Shown here: positions 13,701 through 22,734 of the stretch, piece after piece | Position numbering within the stretch: the first letter of the stretch is position 1 | How the letters are laid out: every line of letters begins with the position of its first letter | Origin: Synaphobranchus kaupii | Lineage: Eukaryota; Chordata; Actinopteri; Anguilliformes; Synaphobranchidae | DNA length: 64,000 nucleotides | Assembly: GCA_029718625.1 (NCBI GenBank) | Contig: CM056380.1 | Coordinates: 104,537,893-104,601,892, forward strand | Direction: 5' to 3' | Made by a program: the position numbers and the translations under genes | The notes under the pieces: generated by a model | Told to the model about the DNA's origin: nothing | Seen by the model: only the letters and a program-made list of their open reading frames with translations | The model's database searches: none

Positions 13701-14088
13701 TGTGTCTGACAAAAATGTACACCATCTTTCAATTTTACAGTCTTACATATTAAGACATAACTAACCCTCATGTAGTCCTCACCAATTCCTAACATTAGAT
13801 AAGTATAACCTGATGTGACGCATAACATAACAAATGTTACTTTGTCATTATTTATTCAACTAAAAATAAGCCAACCTGGAAATTACTGCAACGTGTCTGA
13901 CTGCAAACCGGATCAAATCAAATCTAACTTACATTCTATCTCCCTAGGTCTCCCAGCTCCTCCCAAATGTCTTTCATGAGAATGTGCTCCACGTTTACTG
14001 CAAGAAACCAATGTTGGAGGAGGAAGAAATTGGATCCCTCGCGAAAAAGGCAAAACAGTGGTGTAAGAAGAAGGGCTACAAAGAATAA
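4616..14088 (+). CDS. samhd1: SAMHD1-like dNTP triphosphohydrolase, six 3' exons (partial)
   Basis: SAMHD1 cleaves dNTPs to deoxynucleoside plus triphosphate and restricts retroviruses and retroelements. Exons 4616-4707, 6355-6440, 6851-7011, 13404-13454, 13557-13661 and 13948-14088 join in phase (0, 2, 1, 0, 0, 0) into 211 codons plus TAA. The product follows the human protein from the end of the HD domain through the C-terminal lobe: EVGNMYGLHDTRN, IIDTMIVDAFIKADG, KHTKLTDGIYQKIL, RRELYK, NPIEQINFYTKSKPN and VSQLLP..VYCKK. The 5' exons with the catalytic HD residues are upstream of the window. It ends at GYKE, about 45 residues before the human end, so the region of the human CDK-phosphorylated threonine is absent. 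The largest intron (7012-13403) is full of transposons. Fish carry several SAMHD1-like paralogues, so this may be a paralogue rather than the single orthologue. Confidence 0.9.
4872..6033. mobile_element. Palindromic non-autonomous Tc1-like element in SAMHD1-like intron
   Basis: The TIRs read CAGTGCCCTCCACTATTATT and its complement, flanked by TA on both sides. Each end has an inner direct-repeat copy (ATTGGCACCCCTGCA), giving IR/DR ends of about 230 bp. The interior is also an inverted repeat centred near 5460, so almost the whole 1.16 kb can fold back. No transposase frame remains. Confidence 0.85.
6052..6273. mobile_element. 222-bp Tc1-type MITE
   Basis: The ends CAGTGCCCTCCATAATATTTG and ACATTATGGATGGCACTG are imperfect inverted repeats. 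The right flank is TA, the left flank is CA (one change from TA). It lies 80 bases upstream of SAMHD1-like exon b. The interior has no coding capacity. Confidence 0.75.
6355..6440 (+). CDS. samhd1: SAMHD1-like exon b
   Basis: The acceptor is TTTTCCAG and the donor GTATTT at 6441. The reading IVDAFIKADGVLKISDSL then LDVTKHTKLT continues exon a and leaves one base that completes Asp at the next junction. The KADxxxxI and YTKLT-like motifs are typical of this part of SAMHD1. Confidence 0.9.
6851..7011 (+). CDS. samhd1: SAMHD1-like exon c
   Basis: The acceptor is TCTCTCAG and the donor GTAAAT at 7012. The exon encodes the DGIYQKIL start, an acidic helix with EAQKILQRIERRELYK, and KPIAQ at the end. 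The Arg and Lys of RRELYK align with human Arg451 and Lys455, which lie near the allosteric site and tetramer contacts. There are a few more residues before EAQKIL than in the human protein. Confidence 0.9.
7419..8837 (+). mobile_element. Tc1-like transposon, decayed, right end truncated
   Basis: The left end CAGGTGCAGCTCAAAAAATT follows TA at 7417-7418. An inner repeat (TGTCTCAGAAAATTAGAAT) is near 7599. On the right only the inner-repeat equivalent (ATTCTAATTTTCTGAGACA, about 8813) is visible; the outer TIR is missing. A broken transposase occupies 7744-8696. Confidence 0.85.
7744..8696 (+). pseudogene. Tc1-like transposase pseudogene
   Basis: The N-terminus (MGKTADLTDVQKTVIDTLH, QSAVSKHIHRK) is the paired-type helix-turn-helix of Tc1 transposases. 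The reading shifts frame after about residue 100: one frame covers 7744-8133, another 7886-8188, and a third 8310-8696. The last holds the second part of the catalytic domain (DFIFQQDLAPAHTAK and DWPANSPDLNPIENLWG), ending with another shift. At least three frame changes make it inactive. It would have moved DNA by DDE cut-and-paste. Confidence 0.9.
8838..9778. other. Intronic stretch with nothing recognised
   Basis: This is AT-rich sequence between the Tc1 remnant and the RecQ-like exon. I see no open frame with a domain and no inverted-repeat ends. Confidence 0.5.
9779..9822. repeat. Short hairpin, AGTCTCGCGAAGGCCAGACT motif
   Basis: CCAGACTTT and AAAGTCTGG form a short stem around ACAC. 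The 'agtctcgcgaggccagact' type sequence is common in fish repeats and may mark the end of the element that carries the RecQ-like exon. No matching end was found on the other side. Confidence 0.35.
10308..10782 (-). pseudogene. RecQ-like SF2 helicase, first exon, frameshifted
   Basis: The minus-strand start MSVSDQELNAGLNKVLEVHD leads into helicase motifs in order: a Q-motif-like DIQEFVLRQ, Walker A TGYGKS, motif Ia CPLTSIMEDQ, and motif II AVDEVHTVVQW (DEVH). A shift of frame between about 10565 and 10620 separates the Walker A half from the rest. The exon ends at a good donor (CAATG before GTAAGA, minus strand), so it is a spliced first exon, but no further exon was found downstream. It lies antisense inside a SAMHD1-like intron. 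It could be transposon cargo or a retained gene fragment; about 155 of the 350 or more residues of a helicase core are present. Confidence 0.8.
10944..11846. mobile_element. Palindromic Tc1-like element, left end lost
   Basis: The sequence matches 5145-6030 at high identity, including the inverted-repeat interior (arms about 10945-11240 and 11250-11570). The right end is degenerate (GGGGGGCTAATAATTTTGTCC then TCAACTGTA). The left ~270 bases of the family are absent. Confidence 0.8.
11860..11987. repeat. Dispersed fish repeat fragment
   Basis: The tail 'gcggccctccaggactggagtttga' near 11950 is a phrase I recognise from many fish intergenic regions. Class unknown. Confidence 0.4.
11988..12663. 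mobile_element. Chimeric Tc1 element with Sleeping Beauty-like right end
   Basis: Positions 11988-12400 match the right half of the palindromic Tc1 family. From about 12425 the sequence changes to a Sleeping Beauty-type right IR with an inner repeat at 12440-12459 and an outer one at 12636-12655, ending CTTCAACTG next to TA. The same join is seen at about 130-137, so it is a family feature, not a local accident. Confidence 0.75.
12665..13400. other. Intronic stretch with nothing recognised
   Basis: This is unremarkable AT-rich intron sequence upstream of SAMHD1-like exon d, with no repeat ends or coding motifs. Confidence 0.5.
13404..13454 (+). CDS. samhd1: SAMHD1-like exon d (17 codons)
   Basis: This small exon lies between TCTCTTTCAG and GTGAGT and encodes KQKKALEKELGEHIETK in phase 0. 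It falls in the poorly conserved charged linker before the conserved NPIxxVxFY block. The match to human is weak, so the assignment rests on splice signals, phase and position. The next intron is only 102 bases. Confidence 0.7.
13557..13661 (+). CDS. samhd1: SAMHD1-like exon e
   Basis: The acceptor AATGAG sits behind a pyrimidine-rich stretch and the donor is GTGAGC at 13662. The 35 codons contain YGMKGVNPIEQINFYTKSKPN, with the lysine of FYTK aligning to human Lys523, which contacts the allosteric nucleotide. An upstream acceptor would hit an in-frame stop, which fixes the start at 13557. Confidence 0.87.
13948..14088 (+). CDS. samhd1: SAMHD1-like last exon (stop at 14086-14088)
   Basis: The acceptor is TCTCCCTAG. 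Forty-six codons plus TAA read VSQLLPNVFHENVLHVYCKK, then an acidic stretch, then AKQWCKKKGYKE. This matches the human VSQLLP..VYCKK..WC block. The usual C-terminal tail does not follow. A second paralogous version of this exon is at 58731-58866. The 3' UTR runs into a foldback element at 14325; an AATAAA is near 15281. Confidence 0.9.
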   Translation, partial: VSQLLPNVFHENVLHVYCKKPMLEEEEIGSLAKKAKQWCKKKGYKE

Positions 14089-14324
14089 CAATCAGATACA
14101 ATGTTAGTGTCTGAATAATCATCAGCCTGGCATTTTGACACAAGGCCAATAATACATGCTTTATACACCATTGCAGAGAAAAGGCTAGGGAAAAAATATA
14201 TGACAAAGATCTGAAATTCATTATGCACTGACAAAAAAAAGACACATTTTTGAAAAACGTAAACACATGCATCTGTACTCAAGTAACAGATGAAAATGGC
14301 TATCACAATTCCTGTCTTCCTGGT

Positions 14325-15072
14325 GAAGAGAAGGGTGTTTTCAGAAGGATGTTTTCACACTAGTATAATCACAGTAATAGAGAAAAGATCTCCACACATA
14401 CAGTATATATTCATTGTACAATCATACCAATTGAAACGTATATTAAATTCTCTAAATCATCAAGAGACAGAGAAGTAGCGGTCTGCAGCCTCTTTAACCA
14501 CTGGAAGGTCTCGGTTTATCTCTCGGTTTATCTCTCTGGTTCGCCTCAGCCAACGCGAACCAGACACTAAATATATAATAGCTTGTGTGTACGTGCATTT
14601 TTCTGTCTCTCTTCCTCCCTTCTCTCTATGACACTGCAGGCCTGTGGCCTCTGACCCACTTACATCTCATGCATAAGGCCCATCTTATCGCAAGAGAGCC
14701 AGAAGAGACACTCCTGAAAACAAGACTCTGGGAGACCAAATAGTTATTGAAAACTGTTTGTGTGACGTTAAGGGCTAAGGGTCACTGTGTGCTCATCCAA
14801 TATGCATGCTATATGATAAGATCTAACCAATCATTGATTTGTATATTTTACTGTATGCTAATGTGTAACCATGTACCAATCAGCAATAGAATTATGTATG
14901 TTGTTATATTCCACTCTATGCCTATGTATTAACTATGCACCAATCAGAAGTAAGATAATCTATGTATTTCAATTGGTATGATCGTACAATGAATATACAT
15001 GTGTAGGGATCCTTTCTCTATTACTGTGATTATACTAGTGTGAAAACATCCTTCTGAAAACACCCTTCTCTT
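14325..15072. mobile_element. Foldback element in the SAMHD1-like 3' region
   Basis: TIRs of about 60 bp begin AGAGAAGGGTGTTTTCAGAA and end with the complement. TGA flanks both sides, a possible 3-bp target duplication. A second arm stretch (TTGGTATGAT near 14985) pairs with 14420-14435. The interior is noncoding. A 14-bp phrase TCCTGTCTTCCTGG occurs just outside both ends. Confidence 0.7.
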
Positions 15073-16888
15073 GAATTAATACATAATTCTTTCGCCGATT
15101 GGTACATTCCTGTCTTCCTGGCATAAGGTGAAGCAGCTAAAGACACAATTTTTCCCTGTTTTATCTTAGTGTTCACAAACATTGTTTCTCAAAACAAATG
15201 TGAAAAAAAAAAACTAATAGGGGAACCCATATTTTAAAGAATGCTTTGTGTGGAGAAGATTTTTATTTTAATTGTAGAATATAATAAAGCCTATCTTGAT
15301 TATTTTTACAATTTTCATTGATGATAAACAACTTCTTTTTTTTGCTGGTGTCTAGAAATTATATGATGTTGGGAAAAAATTTAATTAGCTGAAACTGTAA
15401 CAGTGATTAATTTCATGCCATGCCAATTTACATCAGATCAATTATTTTATGTTTTTGTTTTCACTCAACTTGACTTTGCAATCTGTAAAATAAACAGTAA
15501 TTATAACAATTTTCCATTTTTTTTAAATATTAACCATTTTTATTTTACCTGTAATATAATTCTGAAATGATATTACATAGTATGAATTATCCCATAATGG
15601 ATACGTGTAATTGGTAGGCTGGAGGCTATTGTCATTTCAATGCAGTTCGTACCTCGCATTCTCCTTTGTAAGGTACGATTCGCGGGAGGGGCTCGTCTCA
15701 TGCCTTGTAAAAAGAATAAACTATGTGCTCAAATTCATACTGGCGAATAGTTATTTTGCCGGGGTAATGCGACCAATGGCTCTGCGAGAATCTTAGCTTT
15801 TAAAACTTTTATTAAAGATGTTAAGAAATGTTTATTTTATTACGGTTTGATGGAGAGGATTACTTTCCGTACCGCGGGCGCACTGCTCGGTCTCAGAGGA
15901 TGTCAAATCACCAAGGCAAGGATGCACCTTGGGGAAAAATGGAAATAATTACTTTTCTTATGTATGGCCCTGCTGCCCCCTAGTAGCCACTGACAGCGTC
16001 TCGCGGAATCACGCGCGCCAGAAGCGAAATCATACCGGAAGCGCGCGCCACTCGCGTCGGCGCTTCTCAGATACGGATTTATACAGTATTTTTTTCGGAG
16101 CAAAATGGGCTACGTTACTTGTAACATAATATCGTAATTTTTCAGGTACAAAAAAAATAAGCTATAGCACACTTGTCAAACCCGCCATGGAAGGTTTTAA
16201 ATCATAGACATAAAACGAACATAAGTTATTAGCTTACACAGATGTACGTAGCTTACACCAAAAAGTCTGCGAAAAAGTTCAGAAGCATTTTAACAGTTTA
16301 ACAGGAGGTATATTTTTTAGAGAAATTAAATCATGGGGTTAAAAATAGATTTTAATAACATAGCAGCAATTAACACATGTATAGCCACACCTAATGATGA
16401 TGGCTATAGGTGCAAAACTATATTTCGAAAACAATACCTGCACCATGAACACCTATTTTAACCACATAATGCTGATTGCGGTTTAAATAGTATAGGTAGG
16501 TCTATGCAAAACTATCCCTGAGAACGCTTTCAACTTTCAACTATCGTAACAACGGGATTCGTTTATGCATAGTCATGCATAGAAACGTCCTCGTTTTCAG
16601 TAAAGTATCGCATACACTTTACGAAAAAAGCACAACCTGCAATAACAAATAATTTAACAAAAGCTGAGCTTTATGATCGTTTAATTTCCATGAATATTTT
16701 CGGAATTAGAGTGCGGAGAACGAAGAGCACATGTACTATCCACAATTATAATGTTGATTAAAATGTGCACAATTTTGCGATGCAAGTTAAAATAATTTAA
16801 TTACTTGCCTAATACCATAATTGAGGAGAGCTGGCTACATTTGATGGCAATGAGTAATTTGTGAATTGAACACTGATGTAGCCTACTG
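15073..16888. other. Intergenic, with a CpG-dense patch
   Basis: The region is mostly AT-rich. Positions about 15985-16075 are strikingly rich in CpG (many GCGCGCC/CGCG steps) against the background. There is no coding frame with a domain. This could be an old transposon terminus or a small CpG island. Confidence 0.45.
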
Positions 16889-16984
16889 CAGACCTGCCAA
16901 CCTTGGGAAAATATTTTGAGTACCACAATAGTGTAACGCTCACACGCTTTCACACCACTTCGCTTTGCACACGGTCATACCTAA

Positions 16985-17245
16985 TATTTCATTATATGAT
17001 ATGTGCTTAAACTGATAATCATAAGTGAATTGCATTCAATTATTTTATTATTAAATTAAAATGGAAATCATGTACACTATCAGTCAAAGGTTTGAGTACA
17101 CCTGCATAAAACCATTTTTATACGTTTTGTTTTGTATATTGTAACATATGTAACAAATGATTTCCATTTTTATTTAATAATTAAATAATTGAATGCAATT
17201 CACTTATGATTATCAGCTTATATAAGCACACATATCATATAATGA
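16985..17245. mobile_element. Small foldback carrying a Tc1-type end
   Basis: Arms of about 90 bp (16985-17075 and 17158-17245) are reverse complements, sharing AATTGCATTCAATTATTT-type sequence. Between them, from about 17073, is TACACTATCAGTCAAAGGTT, the known start of a fish Tc1 family. A solo Tc1 end may have seeded the palindrome. Confidence 0.65.
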
Positions 17246-17308
17246 AAAAAATTGTATTCAACTGACAAACTATCAAGGAATGTATGTTGGTTTTAGCTAA
17301 ATTATTAC

Positions 17309-17516
17309 CTGAAGCTCCTTGGTGGCTGATGTCAACATCATAATTGCACAATGTGCAAAATGCATGGTGAGGCATTTTTGATGGGCAGAGACACGGCCAT
17401 TGCTCCTGATATTTAGTGAGGAACTTCTGGGGCGCATGCACTCGCTTCTTTTTAGTAACGTTAGGTCTGCTGCTCTCTCTCTCTCCGTCAGTATGCTCGT
17501 CGTCATCGGACATCAT
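17309..17516 (-). CDS. hAT/ZBED-like transposase first exon (zinc-finger part)
   Basis: The 69-codon exon starts MMSDDDEHTDGERE, has a basic patch KKKRVHAP, then KYQEQWPCLCP and HHAFCTLCNYDVDISHQGAS. The CxxC and nearby His fit the DNA-binding finger found at the start of hAT-type transposases and ZNF862-like proteins. A donor (TCAG before GTAATA, minus strand) ends it. The remaining exons are absent. The protein would bind transposon ends in the nucleus. It is probably not functional alone. Confidence 0.6.
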
Positions 17517-17993
17517 GATGACTAGTATCTACCTGCAAGGCTGGTCGGGTGACAGGCTGCAATAATAGTAATTATTTGCTACGTTAGCATCAGTTTATCA
17601 CACCGTAGCCTTAAGTCTCGTAACGAGGCTAATCATGTCGTATGCGAGTTACGACAAACTAGCGAACAACAAAGTTACCGAACATGTTTAGCAATGTTTC
17701 ATATGATAACATTACGGTCACATTTCAAATATTTTTGTGCTTGATTATTACTCCCCCACATGCCATTTTACCTCAGCAATGCAATGCAACGTACGCCTCG
17801 GTCAATGATAAAGTAACGTTACCGCATCAGTGGATGTTTGTGAGTGAGAAGATTTGGGTCGGGGAGGGGCTAGTCTCGTCCCCAGCCTCAGAACTCAACC
17901 GAACTCACTCGAGTCGATTCCGAGACTAGGGAGGGGATAACGTTACAGAAGCACAAGAGGAGGGATGTAATTTAAATACCGAATACATGTATA

Positions 17994-18033
17994 TGTATAT
18001 GTAATATATATATATATATATATATATTATTTT
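17994..18033. repeat. (AT)n microsatellite
   Basis: Runs of TATATG followed by about 12 AT units lie near the right end of the hAT-like element. Confidence 0.9.
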
Positions 18034-18129
18034 TTAATTTGTGTAGTTTCAGCTGGAATTTCGTACCTGCGTATTTTGACCAAGAATTGCGTGGTTGGTA
18101 CACAAAATGCGTGCAGGTTGGCAGGTCTG

Positions 18130-19984
18130 CTATTGGTAATCAAGGAAACTGATTGAAAAATGATTGAGACCAATAATCAATTTAAGGGGAAGTTATCTGC
18201 CTCCTCAATTTTCAGCTCAGGAGCCGCCACTGCTATATAACATTCTTATTTATTTGGCAGTAACAGATTGTAGGCCTTCACTATGGTGGGCCTAATTGGA
18301 CTACGTCACCCTCTGTTTACTGAGGGGAGGGACCTCTGCAGCTCATGCAAACCAATTCATACAAATACTCTCCTTTAATAAATCAGGCAACCAACAGGGA
18401 TGTGAATCAATTGCTGGTACAAGCAGTTTTATTACAATCAAAACATACCAAGTTGAGACAGAGAAGGAGGGAGAGAAGGGAGAGAAAATCCAAAGCAGGC
18501 TACAGTTCTCGACACTACAAGGCAGGAGAAAAGAGAGAGTGGACTGTGAAACACACACAAGAGAAGAGAAGTGAAACGCACTTCAATAAAGCACATTACA
18601 TACCAACCACCTCACCAGTGCCCACCTGGCTTCAGTGCTCCAAGGCTGTAGCCCACCGTGGTAAAAGAGCTTCGTTAGGTAGCAGCTAAAAGAATCAAAG
18701 AATGTCAGGCTATAAAAACAATAATAATAATAATAATAATAATACCCTCGTATTGCAGTTATAGCCTATTTCAGGTGATATACGGACACAAATCAAAACC
18801 AAACAAAGATACAAACAAAATTCCAAAGTAAACGGTAATTGGCGCTTGATCCTGTGAACAGAAATAACACTAAGCGCGATATCTTTAAATAGTTTTTATA
18901 CCATTTTATAAAAGTTCATACCATTTAAAAACCAAACCCCCGAATGAATGATTTACCTTTTTAATTAAAATATGCTCCCAATGGGGGCAGCGTCCGCACG
19001 ACAAATTAGTTGGGAACTTCCATGTGAGACTCATGCAAACAGCGAACAGCGATAAAAACAAACAGCGAATTCCTCAGAGGTTTACGTTAAATGACACGCT
19101 AACAAATCTGGTGGCTAACAAACTTACCAAAACCATTCAAAATACCTTGTTATAGAAGTTGCCGTCTGCACAATGTAGCCACTTAACTTGCTACTCCAAG
19201 GCAATGCAATCAACACCATTGGATCTCTATGGATAAAAACAGCGTCTTATCATACATTTACATAAGATTATTACTACACCAATAAAATATAAGTTAAATA
19301 CCTTAAAATCCGTGTTTTTCCCACGAGACTCATTCAATGGCCACGGGCTTTCTAAAAACTCACGTCTACCCTTGACCTCTATTTATAGGAACTAGGATGA
19401 TGGTAATTGTAGTCCTACTGACGATGCTTTACCTTAAACCCGCTGCAAGATGCAATGCTTATCCATGCCCACTGAAGTGATAATACATGTTTAATGTAGT
19501 TTTAATAACCGATGTTCATATCCCATCTCGATTTAAAATTAATATCAGCGAAGCGAGTAGGCTATTATTTAACAATAACAAGAGATTATAGGTTGGTGAT
19601 CGATTACCTATATATTAATTCTGATTTAATGACATGGTTATTAGCAACCCCCTCTTTGGATAGTTTATTTGTTTGGCCTAATAACTGGCCTAAAAATGTG
19701 AATAATCTCAATGTTGCATTTTTAGTAAGGTAATTTATTACATGACACTGGGGAAGGCATATGAGTTACTTGTTGTAGGCTGTATGGATAGATAAAATAA
19801 CACAAAGCATCGTATTTGTTTTTGGTGTGTGATGAATATTTTTCCTTTTTATTTCAGGTAGGTAGAGAAAATAATGGAAATAAATAGGTGCATATATGGG
19901 CTATACACACCCACATACAAATGCAAACATAACACACAGTGTAGGTCCGAAACTAATCCCGTAAATTCAATTCTCCGCTTCTGG
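18130..19984. other. No gene recognised; (ATA)n at 18718-18745
   Basis: Short open frames at 18296-18689 overlap one another and are made of low-complexity purine-rich sequence. A trinucleotide (AAT)n run is at 18718-18745. No domain or element end is visible. Confidence 0.5.
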
Positions 19985-20262
19985 CGCGCTGGGCCTTTAA
20001 AAGCCTGCTTTTCCAACTTGGCAGATTGCTTGATAGCGAAACTCGTGTGTGTTTAGTGCGATCAAGGAATAGGCTAAATGGAGTATGATCAATATTATCC
20101 GGACTAACCATTAGCCTATGAGTTCCCGGTAATTCCCGACAGGGCTGTTATTTTACAAAATATATGTGGTTAAATTTCGTTAAAAGGACCTGCAACAGCT
20201 GAGAATAAGCTATCAATGGCTTCAGTCTCACCTTAGAAAACGCCAAATTAGCCTGGGCCCCG
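19985..20262 (-). mobile_element. Harbinger-like element, outer part (split copy 1)
   Basis: The segment is the reverse complement of about 34860-35110 in the full copy, up to the phrase CGCCAAATTAGCCTG. The terminal ~100 bases are missing on the left. The rest of this copy resumes at 21918. Confidence 0.8.
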
Positions 20263-20902
20263 TTTCCCAAAAGGATCTTAGATAAAGACCATCTTAGGCT
20301 ATTTTGTTTTAATATTAGTTTCATTGTTTGGTTTTTGTAATTAGGTTTTTGTCTTTCTCCCTCTATTTTTATTATTTGTTTTATGTAATATCAGTAAATA
20401 TTAATAATTTTAATCATGAAATGCAGACAACACAAACACAAAACACTTGTTACGACCCCGGAAATGGACTGGACCCAAATGCACGACTCGAACACAGGAA
20501 TGCCTAAACTCAATATTTTATTGTTGATCAGGGTAGTCCTGAGCAAGGGGAGAAAGGGGAGAAAGGCAAAAGGTGGTTAACGTTCCAAGCCGGAACTGGA
20601 GTGAGCAAGACAGACAACAGAGCGCGTAGCTCTTAATAAATTATGCTTCGACCAATTCTCCTGAAGCATAGGGAGAACATAGATGACAGACAGTCCAGGT
20701 ATGAGGCAGCGGGGGAGTAGTGGGAGCAGGACAGGCCAGGTAAGGAGATGGAGACGGACAACCAGTTTGGTGGAGCAGGGGATGAGCGGGAGCGGGAGCG
20801 GATGTGCAGGACAGTGGAACAGAGTCCGGGCAGGACGCAGGCGTTGCAGCAGGGCAGCGGCAGTAGCGGCACAGCAGCAGCAGGGCGGCAGCAGCGACAG
20901 CA
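20263..20902. repeat. Inserted repeat mixture inside the broken Harbinger-like copy
   Basis: It begins with CCCGTTTCCCAAAAGGATCTT, a recurrent fish repeat end. From about 20449 a block starting TGTTACGACCCCGG and containing 'ggacccaaatgcacgactcg' resembles the end region of LTR elements (compare the solo LTR end near 50430). A GCA/GCG-rich stretch at 20850-20895 is low complexity. No protein is recognised. Confidence 0.4.
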
Positions 20903-21917
20903 TTTACATTACATTACATTTTAGTCATTTGGCAGACGCTCTTATCCAGAGCGACGTACATTAGTGCATTTTCCAAACTGAAACAAGTGCGTTAAAACAA
21001 CCCTAAAAGGTAAATACGAATTCAAACACCAGGCGCAGTCAGTATGATTTTTTTTTTTTTTTTTTGGGGGGGGGTGGGGGGGGACCACACGATATCAATC
21101 ATTGGCGTGCACAACAGTAAGCCAATAAGTAACCTTACAAGTATTAAACTAGAAGCTTGAACCACTTAAACAAGGATTCATAAAACACAATCAGGGGAGG
21201 TCACAAGGAGGTAGGGAGGGGTGGAGAGAGGTGCAGCTTGAAGAGGTGAGTCTTCAATCTGCGCTTGAAGGCGGTCAGACTTTCTGTTGTTCTGACTTCC
21301 ACGGGGAGCTCATTCCACCACCGTGGGGCCAGGACAGACAGACGTCGAGACCGGGTGCTAGTGTGAAGTGGGGGGGGGGGGGTACCAGTCATCCTGAGGA
21401 GGCGGAACGCAGGGATCTGGTAGGTGTGTAGGGTCTGATGAGCTTTTGGAGATATGGAGGGGCTGATCCTCGAACTGCCTGGAAGGCGAGCACCAATGTT
21501 TTGAATTTGATGCGAGCCATCACAGGTAGCCAGTGGAGGTCAATGAGCAGGGGGGTGACATGGGAGTGTCGGGGGAGGTTGAAGACCAGGCGCGCTGCTG
21601 CGTTCTGGATAAGCTGAAGGGGTCTGATGGCCGATGCTGGCAGGCCAGCCAGGAGAGAGTTGCAGTAGTCTAGGCGGGACAGCACCATCACTTGGACCAG
21701 GAGCTGGGTTGAGTGGGTGGTGAGGAAAGGGCGGATTCTCTTGATGTTGCACAGGAAGAACCTGCACGCCCGGGTTACCACTGCGATGTTCTCAGAGAGG
21801 GACAGCCTGTTGTCCATCACCACTCCGAGGTTCCTGGCACAGGGCATTGGGGTCAGTGGAGTGTCCCCTAGGGAAATGGAGAGATTGAGAGGGGGAGAGG
21901 TTAGAGCAGGAATGTAG
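20903..21917 (-). pseudogene. L2-type LINE, 3' end with RT C-terminal part
   Basis: The minus strand encodes the end of a non-LTR retrotransposon ORF2: ARNLGVVMDNRLSL, LDYCNSLLAGLP, QLIQNAAARLV and HWLPVMARIKFK. The next frame holds LSVLAPRWWNELP and FKRRLKTHLF to a stop at 21201. The shift is at about 21389, just beyond a run of G. The 3' tail contains the AAGAGCGTCTGCCAAATGAC phrase and ends in (ACATT)n at 20903, the usual L2/CR1 microsatellite tail. It is 5'-truncated, as most LINE copies are. Confidence 0.88.
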
Positions 21918-22734
21918 ATTTGAAAAACAATAGCAATATTCACTGGACAAGTTTTTGAACTTTTTTCAGTCACAAACCATTCTATTTACTTACAGGCTGT
22001 ATTCCTAGATAAACAGAGCTGTATTGTAATGACGTCTGAAGCGCATTTTCAGAACTCAAAAGTCCATCTATTGCAGTGCGCGAGTTTTCCATTGAATGAC
22101 AATTCACGCATTAGGTGTAAATGACAATTCGCGCATTAGGCTTGATATAGGTGTTATCAGCTCCTTTTTAATGGATAGCCATTGTCCCGTACCATCGCAC
22201 ATCGCCTGGATGTTTATGGAGTGGGCTGAGAGCAATGTAATGTGGCATCGTTTCCCTTCGCCGAGGGAAAGGTATGTGGACCTATGGAACCTATTATTAT
22301 TATGCATTTTTGATATAGCCTACACAATAATAATATTTCACATTGTGATCTAGATATTTTAGTCATGCTTGTGCGCGCCCCTGTGTGTAACAGCCAGGAG
22401 GGTACGCGCGTTGTGCACACGCCTATGTAGACGCACTTATATCCGCTGTTAAAATAACATGTAAACAACTGCGACATGACTTTAGATCAGGTTTGTGGTG
22501 GTTCTAGCGCAAGCGCTTTCTGCTGGCTCAACATAGCAATACGCCAAAAAGAATCCTGGCCACTCCTCATCTTAAGACCAACACGCCCAGTTCACTTGTA
22601 ATGGGCGCAAGAATACATGGTAGTTAAAGGACGTAAGCGTTAGGCGTTATAATGAACCTAGCGCCGGGTGTAAGATAGCAAAGACACTTGCGTTTGGGTT
22701 AGCGCCGCTTTGCGCCGGGTGTAAGATAGGGCCC
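21918..22734 (-). mobile_element. Harbinger-like element, inner part and left TIR (split copy 1)
   Basis: Running backwards this matches 31820-31990 plus 33516-34160 of the full copy and ends in the TIR complement AAGATAGGGCCC at 22734. The TTAA site that holds an insertion at 31989 is empty here (CATCTTAAGACC at about 22549), which proves that insertion was separate. Confidence 0.85.

Larger units (their letters stand above)
16889..18129 (-). mobile_element. hAT-like element with zinc-finger exon
   Basis: The TIRs are CAGACCTGCCAACCT at the left and AGGTTGGCAGGTCTG at the right. The inside holds a minus-strand first exon with a zinc-finger-like segment at 17309-17516 and a foldback with a Tc1-type end at 16985-17245. 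The two 8-bp flanks do not match clearly, so the superfamily is inferred from TIR start (CAG) and the cargo. No catalytic domain was found, so it is a deletion derivative. Confidence 0.65.

Noticed and set aside
21201..21392. Separate small gene
   Set aside because: It is the frame-shifted C-terminus of the L2-type LINE protein.
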